Part shown: in pieces, positions 8,901-16,963 of the stretch
Numbering within the stretch: the first letter of the stretch is position 1
Layout: every line of letters starts with the position of its first letter
NCBI GenBank assembly: GCA_965202795.1
Contig: OZ241848.1
Span: 1,674,001 to 1,738,000, forward strand
Reading direction: 5' to 3'
DNA: 64,000 nt
From: JACOND01 sp965202795
GTDB lineage: Bacteria > Bdellovibrionota > Bdellovibrionia > Bdellovibrionales > UBA1609
Translations under genes and position numbers: made by a program
The notes under the pieces: generated by a model
The model's input: only the letters and a program-made list of their open reading frames with translations
What the model was told of the DNA's origin: nothing
Databases searched by the model: none

Positions 8901-10420
8901 TTAGTCCTGAAAGGGATGGTCCACTAAGGCGGGGCATGTGTTTTGAGGGGGCTGGCCAGGCGGCGCGCAGCAGCCGCCGCTGAAGTAAACCAAATTGCTT
9001 CCAGAGTGCGAGCAGTGGCAGCTGTTGCAAACATGCTTGTCAACAAGCTCTATTCTTCCTGTGACCCTGCCATATCCATGAATCCAGGTTTTTCCTCCAA
9101 GGCTCGGGCTCCCGCCGGAGTTTTTTTCTATTATGGCATCGCCGTAAATCCCCGTTTGATCATAAATTGCGCCGGCTGACACTTCCGCCCTTTCGCCAAT
9201 AGACGCGTTTCCAAACACATGCGCCTCCCCCTTCACATGCGCAGATCCTGACACTTTCGCCGTTTGATAAATAGACACCCCATTCCCATAGACACGCGCG
9301 CTGTCCGCTATTATCGCGCTTCCCCACACCTGCGCCTTTCCGTAAACTTGCGCGCTTCCCGAAACTTTTGCCATATCATAGACTTTGGCATCATCTTTTA
9401 CGACCCCTCCCCCAACATGGGCCATGCCATAGACCAGGGCCCTGTCCCTGACTTTCGCCGTCCCTGAAACTTTGGCGCTGTCATAAACTTTTGCATCGCC
9501 GGAGATTTCCGCATCTCCCGATATTTGCGCGTTCCCATAGACCAGAGCCCTGTCCTTGACTATAGCTCTGTCTTTCACCAAAGCGCCTCCAAAAACCCTG
9601 GCTTGCCCCTCAACCTTGGCGTTTCCGCAGACCACAGACTTGTTGTCCACAAAAGCGCTGGAGTTTACATTGGCGCTGTTTTCCACAAAGCCCCCGCCAT
9701 TTTCATGCGGGCTGCCCGTGACGGCTGAGCCGCAGAGAATCTTCAAAGGCTCAGCCTCCGAGCAGGACTGGACCTGATCGCCAAGGTCCGTCCCATCGCC
9801 ATCGGTATCCGCCCCATCCGGATCTCCTATTGTCAGGCCGGAAAGATGCCAGACAAGCTCTCTGTTTTGCCTATTGTGAAGGCTCCCGATGCTGGTTTTG
9901 GATTTTAAGACAACTTTTCCGAGGCTTGGCTGGGATTTGCTGTGGATGAACTCCATTTTTTCAAAGCGGTCAATCCCCAGATCGGAAAGCCGGCTTTTGC
10001 TTGCCTGATGGGTGAGATTCCCGGAGGCGTCTTTGGAAAAGTCAAGAATCGCCCCTCCATTGGCGTCTTTGAGGATTTTGATCTCAAACTTTCGCTCCTG
10101 GCCGGCATGGGGCGCGAGGTTTTTGTCCGCTTTCGCGGCGCCAGAGTCCAGCTGTGATGAGAGCGTGTTTTGGCAGGAGGCTGAGTTGTTGAGGGCGGCT
10201 TTGATAAATGTCTGCATGTCCTGCCTGAGGTGGCGCTTTTCCATGATTTGCCGGTTAAGCGTGGTTTGGATCATGTTGTGGGAGATTCCCATAACCACCA
10301 TCAGCCCCAGAACGCTGGAGACCAAAACACTGACCAAAGTGAATCCGCTTTGGGCCCCCTCCAGCCCGCCAAAAGTCGGGGGGGGGGGGGTAGACCAAAG
10401 GCTGGGTTTTTTGCTTTCAC
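8901..10420 (-). CDS. Prepilin-like left-handed beta-helix protein, copy 2 (frame broken by poly-C tract)
   Basis: Paralogue of the 6104-7679 gene. The prepilin frame (AQSGFTLVSVLVSSVLGL) is open to 8901 but has no start codon upstream as read. A GTG at 10420 aligns with the start of copy 1 (GTGAAAGCA versus ATGAAAACA), and the two would join if the C tract had 14 instead of 13 C. Domains match copy 1: N-methylation helix, pseudopilin-like part, Asp-rich DPDGADTDGDG linker, GGGFVENSANV cap, A-x-V-x-G-x hexapeptides, and Cys-rich C-terminus with CNSCHCSHSGSN. The first ~half is almost identical in DNA to copy 1, while the hexapeptide part differs by substitutions and by loss or gain of units. 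It lacks an upstream partner gene and no ribosome binding site is visible, so it may be a silent or donor copy. Confidence 0.7.
10378..10390 (-). repeat. Poly-C tract (C13 on coding strand), candidate phase switch
   Basis: Thirteen G on the plus strand, at the same place as the C15 tract of copy 1. Copy 2 carries one extra base just downstream (GGGCCC versus GGCC) and two more near the GTG, yet the in-frame length works out to 14 for this gene as well. As read it is one short. Confidence 0.65.
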
Positions 10421-10515
10421 TGCAAGGATTTATCGGACAAAGCGCCGCAAAACTTTAGGCCAGGCCTTGCCATTCAGCCGGGCTTTTGGGATACTGTCTT
10501 CTTGGGGCCTCAAAA

Positions 10516-10773
10516 ATGGCAAAATCTGAAGCAATAAAAATCGGCGTGAAGATCCAGCTGAAGCCGGAGGTTTTGGACACAGCCGGCCGCGCCATTTTGA
10601 AGGCCCTGCAGGCTGAAAAGCTCCCTGTGTCAGGCTGCCAGAGCGGGAAATACATTGTTCTGCATATTGAGGAATCCGACAGGGAAAAGGCCATGCAGCT
10701 TGCGGAGCGGATGGCCCGCGGCGCCCTGCGCAATGATCTGACAGAGACTTTTCAGCTGGAGATTTTGAGCTGA
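10516..10773 (+). CDS. purS: Phosphoribosylformylglycinamidine synthase subunit PurS
   Basis: PurS bridges PurL and PurQ in the FGAM synthase complex of purine synthesis. The 85-residue protein shows the family pattern: a first strand IGVKIQLKPEVLDTAGRAI, the central SGKYIVLHIEE, and a C-terminal AERMARGALRNDLTETFQLEIL, where family members usually read LLxNPVIExYxxEI. The start at 10516 (MAKSEAIKIGV) matches family length; an in-frame ATG at 10486 would add ten residues. It is followed 45 bp later by purQ, as expected for organisms with a three-subunit enzyme. purL is not in the window. Confidence 0.9.
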   Translation: MAKSEAIKIGVKIQLKPEVLDTAGRAILKALQAEKLPVSGCQSGKYIVLHIEESDREKAMQLAERMARGALRNDLTETFQLEILS

Positions 10774-10818
10774 GCGGCGGCCCCCAGCCGGGGGGCGCGC
10801 CAAAGCAGGGCCTATTTG

Positions 10819-11478
10819 ATGAAAAAAACAGCTGTCCTTCAGTTTCCGGGAACAAACTGCGATCGGGACACTCTGAAGGCTCTGGCCCCTTTTCGCCCGG
10901 CGCTTTTGTTTTCCGCGGATCCGATAAACATCAGCGAATACAGGGCTTTTGTTATCCCTGGAGGCTTTTCCCATGGAGATTACTTGAGGGCGGGGGCTTT
11001 GGCGGCCCGCTCGCCGGCCATGCGGGATGTGGCGCGGGCGGCGAAAAAGGGCGCGCCGGTTTTGGGGATATGCAATGGCTTTCAAATTTTGTGCGAGGCG
11101 GGGATTCTGGAGGGCGCCCTTGTAAGCAACGAAAGCGGCCGCTTTGCTGATGGCTGGAGCCGGCTTGAGTTTCAAAATCAAAACCGCTTTTGGGCCAGCT
11201 CCTGCGGCAGGGGCAAAAAAATCCGCCTTCCCATAGCCCATGGCGAGGGCCGCTTCTTTGCCCCTCCGGAGACCTTAAAAAAGCTGGAGGGCAATGGGCA
11301 AATCTGGCTGTCTTACGAAAACAATCCCAACGGCTCTTTAAATGACATCGCCGGGATTATAAGCGAAGCGGGGAATGCCGCCGGCCTGATGCCTCACCCG
11401 GAAAGGGCGGCGCATGACTGGATGGGCGGCTCTGACGGGCGGCTGTTTTTTCAATTCCTGGAGGATTCGCAAATTTAA
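10819..11478 (+). CDS. purQ: Phosphoribosylformylglycinamidine synthase subunit PurQ (glutamine amidotransferase)
   Basis: Class I glutamine amidotransferase that supplies ammonia to PurL. Motifs: VLQFPGTNCDRDT at the N-terminus, IPGGFSHGDYLRAGALAA, the nucleophile elbow GICNGFQILCEAG with the catalytic Cys, PIAHGEGRF, and MPHPERA with the catalytic His. 219 residues, normal for PurQ. A TTG immediately precedes the ATG; the ATG at 10819 is taken. Co-directional with purS. Confidence 0.94.
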   Translation: MKKTAVLQFPGTNCDRDTLKALAPFRPALLFSADPINISEYRAFVIPGGFSHGDYLRAGALAARSPAMRDVARAAKKGAPVLGICNGFQILCEAGILEGALVSNESGRFADGWSRLEFQNQNRFWASSCGRGKKIRLPIAHGEGRFFAPPETLKKLEGNGQIWLSYENNPNGSLNDIAGIISEAGNAAGLMPHPERAAHDWMGGSDGRLFFQFLEDSQI

Positions 11479-11523
11479 CCCGGCAGCCCCCCCTGCAAAA
11501 ACCGCAAAAGCTCAGCGTCTTAA

Positions 11524-12254
11524 TCAAAACAGCCCGCCGGCGGATTCTTGGGGCGGATTGAAGCGGTCATAAGGCATTGTTTGAACAGTTTTTGGAGAGC
11601 AGCCCTCCAATTTTAGAGCCAGGCGGGCGGCCGGGACGGGGCTGCCCGCAGATTCTTTCAGCAGCTCTATCAGCTGCTCAATTTTTGCAATTTGCCGGAC
11701 GCTTTCCATATCAATCAGATCTTGCCGAATGATTGTGTCTATATGGGTTTTTTCCCATAAATTGTAAAAAGTCTGGCTGGCCTCCAAGTAAGGCTCCGGG
11801 AAGCCGCTGTATAAAAGCAGCCTGTCCATAACAGCGTCAGGGTCCTGGCCGCCGCTCTGTCCGCGCAGCTCTTTCAAGCTTAAAGGAAACAGCCGGAAGG
11901 AAAAAAACCTCCCCGCCATGGAATCTCCGGCCCTTTTATAAACATCCATTTTGGCGCTCCCTGTAACCAGGATGCCGGGAGGATGCCCTCGCTGTCAAAA
12001 ACCCCCTTCAGCCAGCTTTTCCATTTGTCTTTTTTATGGAGATCGTCAAAAATGATATGCTGTTTTTTGCGATCCCAGGACTGCTCCTCCAAAATGAGCC
12101 GGTCTTTGGGGTTGTCAAAATTGACATAAGCGCAGGCGCCGGGAAGCATTTTCGCCAAAGTGGTTTTCCCGCGCTGTCTTGGCCCGCTGATCAGCAAAAT
12201 TTTTTTGCTGAGGTATTTTTGCAGAAAGGGCAGCAAAAGCCTTTTGAGCCTCAT
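11524..12254 (-). pseudogene. Broken AAA ATPase of the DUF4143 family
   Basis: The 5' part (12254 to ~11965) encodes MRLKRLLLPFLQKYL and the Walker A GPRQRGKTTLAKML, then HIIFDDLHK as Walker B, typical of P-loop ATPases with a C-terminal DUF4143. At about 11970-11985 the frame is lost: the expected continuation (ILVTGSAKMDVYKRAGDS, then GRFFSFRLFPLSLKEL) lies in another frame. The break coincides with two near-identical GGCATCCT sequences 11 bp apart. The second piece ends at 11524, well short of a complete DUF4143 domain, so the 3' end is also lost. Intact relatives are often associated with mobile DNA; function there is uncertain. Confidence 0.8.
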
Positions 12255-12408
12255 GCCTTTAAAATGGCATAAAGCGGGAGGGAAAACAAGACTTTTTTTA
12301 AGCGCGCTTCTAAAAAGTCATGATTTTTTTGGAATGCGCTTCTAAAAAGTCATAAAATTTAAGGCCGTCAGGGCTTTTTCCCGGCGGGGGCCGGGCAGCA
12401 GCGGCGGG

Positions 12409-13458
12409 TTACCATTTGGTCTCCATAAGCCGGCTGATTTCGCGCAGGATGTCCTCCTCCTGGGGGACGGAGGCGCGCTCCAGATTTTGATTGAGGCCGA
12501 TGCCGGGGACCTGCCGGCCGGCAAGAACTGAGGGCGGCGCCAGAAGATGATAAAAGCCCTCTTTGACAGCCCTGAAGCTCAGGTGCTCTCCAAAGTTGGC
12601 CACTTCAGTGTCCTCATTCACAAACAGAATGCGATTGGTTTTTTCATAAGAGGCTTTGATCATTTGCCAGTCATAAGGGTAGAGCGAGCGGAGGTCAATC
12701 AGCTCCGCGCTGTATTTGCAGCTCTTCAGAGCTTTTCGGCAAAGATGCAGGGAGCGGCCAAAGCTGACCACTGTCAAGTCCTCCCCCTCCTGAATCACTT
12801 TGCCCTTTCCAATGGGGACCGTGTGTTTTTTTAAAGGCGGCCATTTTGGCTTCCAGCCCTCTCTTTCTTTGCCCAAGGGGGCGTCAATCATTTCCCTCAG
12901 CTGTTTTTCGTCTTCCGGCTCGCCGGGGATCAGCTCTTTTGATTTGACCCGCAAAAGCGCCTTGGGCTTCAGATACAAGACCGGGTTGGGGTCTAAAAGG
13001 GCCGAAAGCATCAGCCCGTAAGCGTCCAGGGGATTGGAGGGGATGACTGTCTTCCAGCCCGGAAGCCTGACCGCCCAGGTGTCAAAGCTGTGGCTGTGGT
13101 AAACCGCCCCGTGAATGCCCGCGCCATTTGGAGTCATCAGGACTAAAGGCAGGGGAAACTGCCCGCTGCTGCACCATAAATTGTTTCCTGTCAGTTTGAG
13201 CAGATCTATGGCGTTAAAGATGTAATCGGCAAACTGAATCTCCGCCACGCAGCGCTGGCCTGTCATGGCGATGCCGGCGGCCATCCCCACAATGCCCCTT
13301 TCGTCCAGGGGGGTGTTCCATGCGGTTTTCAGCCCCTGTGTCGCGGTAAAAACCCCGCCCAAGGGCGGGCCGACATCCTCTCCAAAGACATCTTTCAGCT
13401 CCAGATGCTCCTCTCCGTAATGGAGGGCCATTCGGATGGCCTGGACCATATTTGCCAT
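12409..13458 (-). CDS. 2-oxoacid dehydrogenase E1 component, beta subunit (pyruvate dehydrogenase-like)
   Basis: The beta half of a thiamine-diphosphate E1 enzyme, which with an alpha subunit decarboxylates pyruvate or a branched-chain 2-oxoacid and passes the acyl group to E2 lipoate. Seen: VQAIRMALHYGEEH, the E1-beta cofactor segment DVFGEDVGPPLGGVF, the GIVGMAAGIAMTGQRCVAEIQFADY block, PNGAGIHGAVYHSHS, VIPSNPLDAYGLM, and the C-terminal transketolase domain (VVSFGRSLHL, AELIDLRSLYPYDW, VNEDTEVANFGEHL). The start at 13458 (MANMVQAIRM) gives 349 aa; the frame continues upstream through the tRNA gene, which is not real coding. No E1-alpha or E2 is adjacent, so PDH versus BCKDH is undecided. 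Confidence 0.9.
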   Translation of the reverse strand: MANMVQAIRMALHYGEEHLELKDVFGEDVGPPLGGVFTATQGLKTAWNTPLDERGIVGMAAGIAMTGQRCVAEIQFADYIFNAIDLLKLTGNNLWCSSGQFPLPLVLMTPNGAGIHGAVYHSHSFDTWAVRLPGWKTVIPSNPLDAYGLMLSALLDPNPVLYLKPKALLRVKSKELIPGEPEDEKQLREMIDAPLGKEREGWKPKWPPLKKHTVPIGKGKVIQEGEDLTVVSFGRSLHLCRKALKSCKYSAELIDLRSLYPYDWQMIKASYEKTNRILFVNEDTEVANFGEHLSFRAVKEGFYHLLAPPSVLAGRQVPGIGLNQNLERASVPQEEDILREISRLMETKW

Positions 13459-13598
13459 AATCAGAATCCTCCCGCCGGGGCGGGCCGCGCCTGCCATCAA
13501 AGCCCCCCTGTGAGCCTTAAGGCGGAGGCTGTGGCTTCGGATTTTTTTTATTGTGGCCTGATTTTTGTTTAAATTCAAGGCTGCGGAAGAGGAAAAAA

Positions 13599-13676
13599 TG
13601 GTTGCGGGGACGGGATTTGAACCCGTGACCTTCGGGTTATGAGCCCGAAAAGCTGACCAGACTGCTCCACCCCGCG
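13599..13676 (-). tRNA. Initiator tRNA-fMet (CAU)
   Basis: A 78-nt cloverleaf on the minus strand with anticodon CAT inside the stem GGGCTCATAACCC. The three consecutive G-C pairs below the anticodon loop, and a 5'-terminal C that cannot pair with A72 (CGCGGGG ... CCCCGCA), are the two hallmarks of bacterial initiator tRNA. The T arm reads GGTTCAAATCC and the 3' CCA is encoded. It lies in the 5' region of the E1-beta gene on the same strand. Confidence 0.95.
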
Positions 13677-13761
13677 CAAATAGTCTGGCATGGGGCGGAT
13701 TCAAATGTCAAGGGCTAAAAAATAAAAAATCCATCTTTTTTTGCGCTAAACTGCCGGCAGA

Positions 13762-15993
13762 ATGCAAATGGCCCGGCGCGCAAATTGTTCCAGGATTTTG
13801 CTCTTGTTTGTCTTAGGCGGCGCGGCCAGCCTGAGCCGCCCGGCTTTTGCGGCCCCGCCGGCGGCGGAGATGGCCGGCGGGCAGGGGAGCCAGGCTTCAG
13901 CTGCAGGCCCGGCCCGCTCCCGCCTGGCGCCCGCAGGCAGGCAGCCAGCGGACCTGGAGCCATATCAAATCCAGCTTCTGAGCCCTTTTTCAAAAGTCAA
14001 AAAAGGGGAGCCTTTTCCCATAGGGATTTTTATCCGGCTGGATCCGGGCTGGCACAGCTACTGGTCTTATGCGGGGGATTTTGGCAGGGCGCCGAAAATT
14101 GCCTTTCAGGCGCCGGAAGGCCTCAGCATCTCGCCAAGGCCTTTCCCCCGGCCGGAGCGCCATGCCTATTCCCCCATGGAGGGGAAAACCGCCTCAAGCC
14201 ACAGCTTCATTTACAAAAAAGAGATTCTTTTTTTGTTTGAGGCGCAAATCATGGACAGCTATCCCCGCAGTCAGGCTGAAATCTCACTGGATATGGAGTG
14301 GTTTGTCTGCTCGGAGGTTTGCATTGCCAAACAGAGCCGCCTCAGCCTTGAGCTGCTGGCAGCTCCGGACTTTGAGCCTCTGCCAAAAATCCAAAGCCTG
14401 TTTCAAAAATGGGAGGCCCGCCTGCCCTCCAGCCCTGAGGCATCCGGCGGGGCCTCCGCCCCCGGCGGAACCCCCCCCAGGATAAAAAGCGAGTTCAAAA
14501 GGGCGGACCCGCATCTCCTTGTCAGCCTCTTTTTTGACGGGCCGCTGGCCTGCGAGGATATTTTCCCCAAAGGCGCGGAGCATTTTTCCGCCGCCCCGCC
14601 CCGGCTTTTAAGCCAAAGCGAAAGCTCCTGCCTTTTTGAGGCGAAAAGCTCATCCCGGCTGCCGGGGATTTCCGGCCTGCTTGTTTACAAGCGCGCCGGC
14701 TTGCGCCAGTCCGCCCTGTTTCATTCCTTTGAGACAAAGCCCTTTGGCCTTGCATGGTTTGCCTTTCTGGCTTTTATCGGCGGGCTGATCCTAAACATTA
14801 TGCCCTGCGTTCTGCCGATCATTTTTATCAAGTTTCAAAATGTTGCGGAGCTTGGCCGGCTGCCGAAAAGCCGGATCATCCGGCTCAATCTGATTTATGC
14901 CGCCGGCGTCATCCTCTCTTTTCTGGCCCTGGCGCTGTTTATCCTTGCCTCCAAGAAGGCGGGGGAGGCTGCCGGCTGGGGCTTTCATCTTCAGTCCCCA
15001 TTGTTTGTCTCCCTTCTGGCCCTGCTGTTTGTCAGCATGGGGTTTTATCTTCTGGGCTGGATCCGGCTGCCCCGGCTGCGGCTTCCGGCCGGCGCCGGGC
15101 CGCTGAAATTCAAAGATCAAAAAGCTCTGTCTCATTTTGTCACCGGCATTCTCTCCACAACCGCCGCCTCCCCATGCGTAGTTCCGTTTATGGCGCCCGC
15201 CATGGGCTTTGCCTTTTCCCGAAGCTACACAGAGGTCCTGGTGATTTTTGCGCTTCTCGGCCTGGGGCTAAGCTCTCCCTATTTGATTTTGTCTTTTTTC
15301 CCAAAATGGCTGCGCTATATTCCAGCCCCCGGCAAATGGGCGGAGACTTTAAAGGCGCTGCTTTCCATTCCGCTTTTTCTAACAGCGGCCTGGCTGGCAT
15401 GGCTTCTTTATCTGCAGCTGAGCATTCATTTGTTTGTTTTGAGCCTCATGTGCTTTCCGCTGCTCGCATTGATTGCGCTCTCTGAAAGAAAAATCAAAAG
15501 CCTGAGGCTGAAAAGGGCGGCCTCTCTGGGGCTTGCGCTTTTGATTGCCGCCGCGCTTGCGCTGCAGGCGGCCTGGCGGGCTGCCGGGCCGCCCGCCCTC
15601 TCTGCCGCGGAAACAGAGCGCAAAATCCAGCTCCCCTCAAAAAATCTCAGCTGGAGGGTTTTTTCAGAAAATCATCTCAGGGAAAGCCTTGCCGGCGGGC
15701 ATCCCGCTCTGGCCGCTTTTGGAGCAGCCTGGTGCCTTTCCTGCAAGCTGAACGAAAAGGTTTTCCATGATGAGGAGGCCGCCGCTTTTCTCAGGGAGGC
15801 CGGGATTCATCTTTATTATGGGGACTGGACCTCCAGAAACCCTGAAATCACAAGCTTTTTGGACTCTTATGGCCAGAGAGGGGTCCCTTTTTATATTTTT
15901 TACAATCAAAAAGGGGAGGCCTTTCCGCTGCCGGCGCTTTTGCTGAAAGGCCGCTTTTTAAAAATCCTGAAAGCCGCCATGGACTCGAAATAA
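13762..15993 (+). CDS. DsbD/ScsB-like transmembrane thiol-disulfide interchange protein
   Basis: A 743-residue inner-membrane protein of the DsbD family, which carries electrons from cytoplasmic thioredoxin to periplasmic partners. Order: signal peptide (LLLFVLGGAASLSRPAFA); periplasmic DsbD-alpha-like domain with the redox pair CSEVC near residue 190; about eight membrane segments from residue ~330 (FAFLAFIGGLILNIMPCVLP to the SPCVVPF segment) carrying the two membrane Cys; and a C-terminal thioredoxin-like domain with GAAWCLSCKL as active site near residue 658. All three Cys-pair elements are therefore present. Length and layout fit DsbD/ScsB. Adjacent to unrelated genes. Confidence 0.9.
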   Translation: MQMARRANCSRILLLFVLGGAASLSRPAFAAPPAAEMAGGQGSQASAAGPARSRLAPAGRQPADLEPYQIQLLSPFSKVKKGEPFPIGIFIRLDPGWHSYWSYAGDFGRAPKIAFQAPEGLSISPRPFPRPERHAYSPMEGKTASSHSFIYKKEILFLFEAQIMDSYPRSQAEISLDMEWFVCSEVCIAKQSRLSLELLAAPDFEPLPKIQSLFQKWEARLPSSPEASGGASAPGGTPPRIKSEFKRADPHLLVSLFFDGPLACEDIFPKGAEHFSAAPPRLLSQSESSCLFEAKSSSRLPGISGLLVYKRAGLRQSALFHSFETKPFGLAWFAFLAFIGGLILNIMPCVLPIIFIKFQNVAELGRLPKSRIIRLNLIYAAGVILSFLALALFILASKKAGEAAGWGFHLQSPLFVSLLALLFVSMGFYLLGWIRLPRLRLPAGAGPLKFKDQKALSHFVTGILSTTAASPCVVPFMAPAMGFAFSRSYTEVLVIFALLGLGLSSPYLILSFFPKWLRYIPAPGKWAETLKALLSIPLFLTAAWLAWLLYLQLSIHLFVLSLMCFPLLALIALSERKIKSLRLKRAASLGLALLIAAALALQAAWRAAGPPALSAAETERKIQLPSKNLSWRVFSENHLRESLAGGHPALAAFGAAWCLSCKLNEKVFHDEEAAAFLREAGIHLYYGDWTSRNPEITSFLDSYGQRGVPFYIFYNQKGEAFPLPALLLKGRFLKILKAAMDSK

Positions 15994-16098
15994 AATTTCA
16001 GGTTTTTTTCTCATGGCTTTGCTTTGCAGGCTGCTGATTTTTCGGCTATAAGAGAGTTTGGAAGCTGGAAATTTCAATCAAGCCAAAAGAGCTTTTTT

Positions 16099-16920
16099 AT
16101 GGAGCATTGGACGAGCGGAGGCATGAAAATCCCCCGGCTGGGCTTTGGAACCTGGCTTTTGCGGGGCGGGGAGGCGGTTTTTGCCGTCAAGGCGGCGCTT
16201 TCCGCCGGCCTCCGGCTGATTGACACCGCTCAGATTTATAAAAACGAAAGCGAGGTCGGCCAGGCCATAAGGGAGTCCCATGTTCCAAGAGAGGATGTGT
16301 TTCTGACCACAAAAATATGGCGGGACTCGCTCTCCCCGGAGCTGGTTAAAAAAACCGCCGCTGAAAGCCTCCAAAGACTCCAGACCGATTACATTGATCT
16401 CCTGCTGATTCACTGGCCCAACCCGCAGTTTCCCCTGGCAGAGACTCTGGCCGCCTTTGAGGGCCTGAAAAAAGAAAAAAAGATCCGGTTTATCGGGGTC
16501 AGCAACTTTCCGCTCGCCCTGATGAGGGAGGCCAAAAAGCTCTGCCCCTCAATCATCACAAACCAGGTTGAGTATCACCCCTTTTTGTCTCAGGCGGCTT
16601 TGCTGGACTTTGCGGAGCGCTCAGGGATGTTTTTGACGGCTTATTCCCCCCTTATGAGGGGAAAAATCACAAAAATCCGGCAGCTTGCGGACATAGCCCG
16701 CCGGCGCAAAAAAACAGCGGCGCAAATTGCCTTGAGGTGGATTGTGGAGCAAAAGGCCGCGGCGGCGCTGTTTCGCTCCTCAAAAGAAGAGAGAATCAGG
16801 GAAAACGCCGATATTTTTGACTTTCAGCTGAATGAGTTTGAGCGGAGCCAGCTGTTCCGCCTGACCCGGAACAATCAAAGGACAGTCAATCCCCCCTTCG
16901 CCCCCGCCTGGGATAATTAA
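16099..16920 (+). CDS. Aldo/keto reductase
   Basis: A 273-residue NADPH-dependent AKR barrel. Catalytic tetrad elements are visible: Asp and Tyr in LIDTAQIYKNE, Lys in FLTTKIW and His in LLLIHWPN. Further family markers are GVSNFPLALMREA, NQVEYHPFLSQ, AYSPL and AAQIALRWIVEQ. The ATG at 16099 (MEHWTSGGMKIPRLGFGTW) is preferred over the open extension to 16024 because it matches the AKR N-terminus. Substrate not predictable. Right after the stop are repeats of CTGGGATAATT. Confidence 0.92.
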   Translation: MEHWTSGGMKIPRLGFGTWLLRGGEAVFAVKAALSAGLRLIDTAQIYKNESEVGQAIRESHVPREDVFLTTKIWRDSLSPELVKKTAAESLQRLQTDYIDLLLIHWPNPQFPLAETLAAFEGLKKEKKIRFIGVSNFPLALMREAKKLCPSIITNQVEYHPFLSQAALLDFAERSGMFLTAYSPLMRGKITKIRQLADIARRRKKTAAQIALRWIVEQKAAAALFRSSKEERIRENADIFDFQLNEFERSQLFRLTRNNQRTVNPPFAPAWDN

Positions 16921-16947
16921 GCTGGGATAATTGGCTGGGATAATTAA
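16908..16947. repeat. Short tandem repeat CTGGGATAATT across an AKR stop codon
   Basis: Three copies of (C/G)CTGGGATAATT at about 12-13-bp spacing, beginning inside the last codons of the aldo/keto reductase and running past its stop. It looks like a small slippage expansion at the gene end. Confidence 0.7.
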
Positions 16948-16963
16948 TTACAGGCTGGGGCCG

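Noticed and set aside
10430..10855. 141-codon minus-strand frame upstream of beta-helix copy 2
   Set aside because: Antisense of purS; it does not provide an in-frame start to the prepilin sequence.
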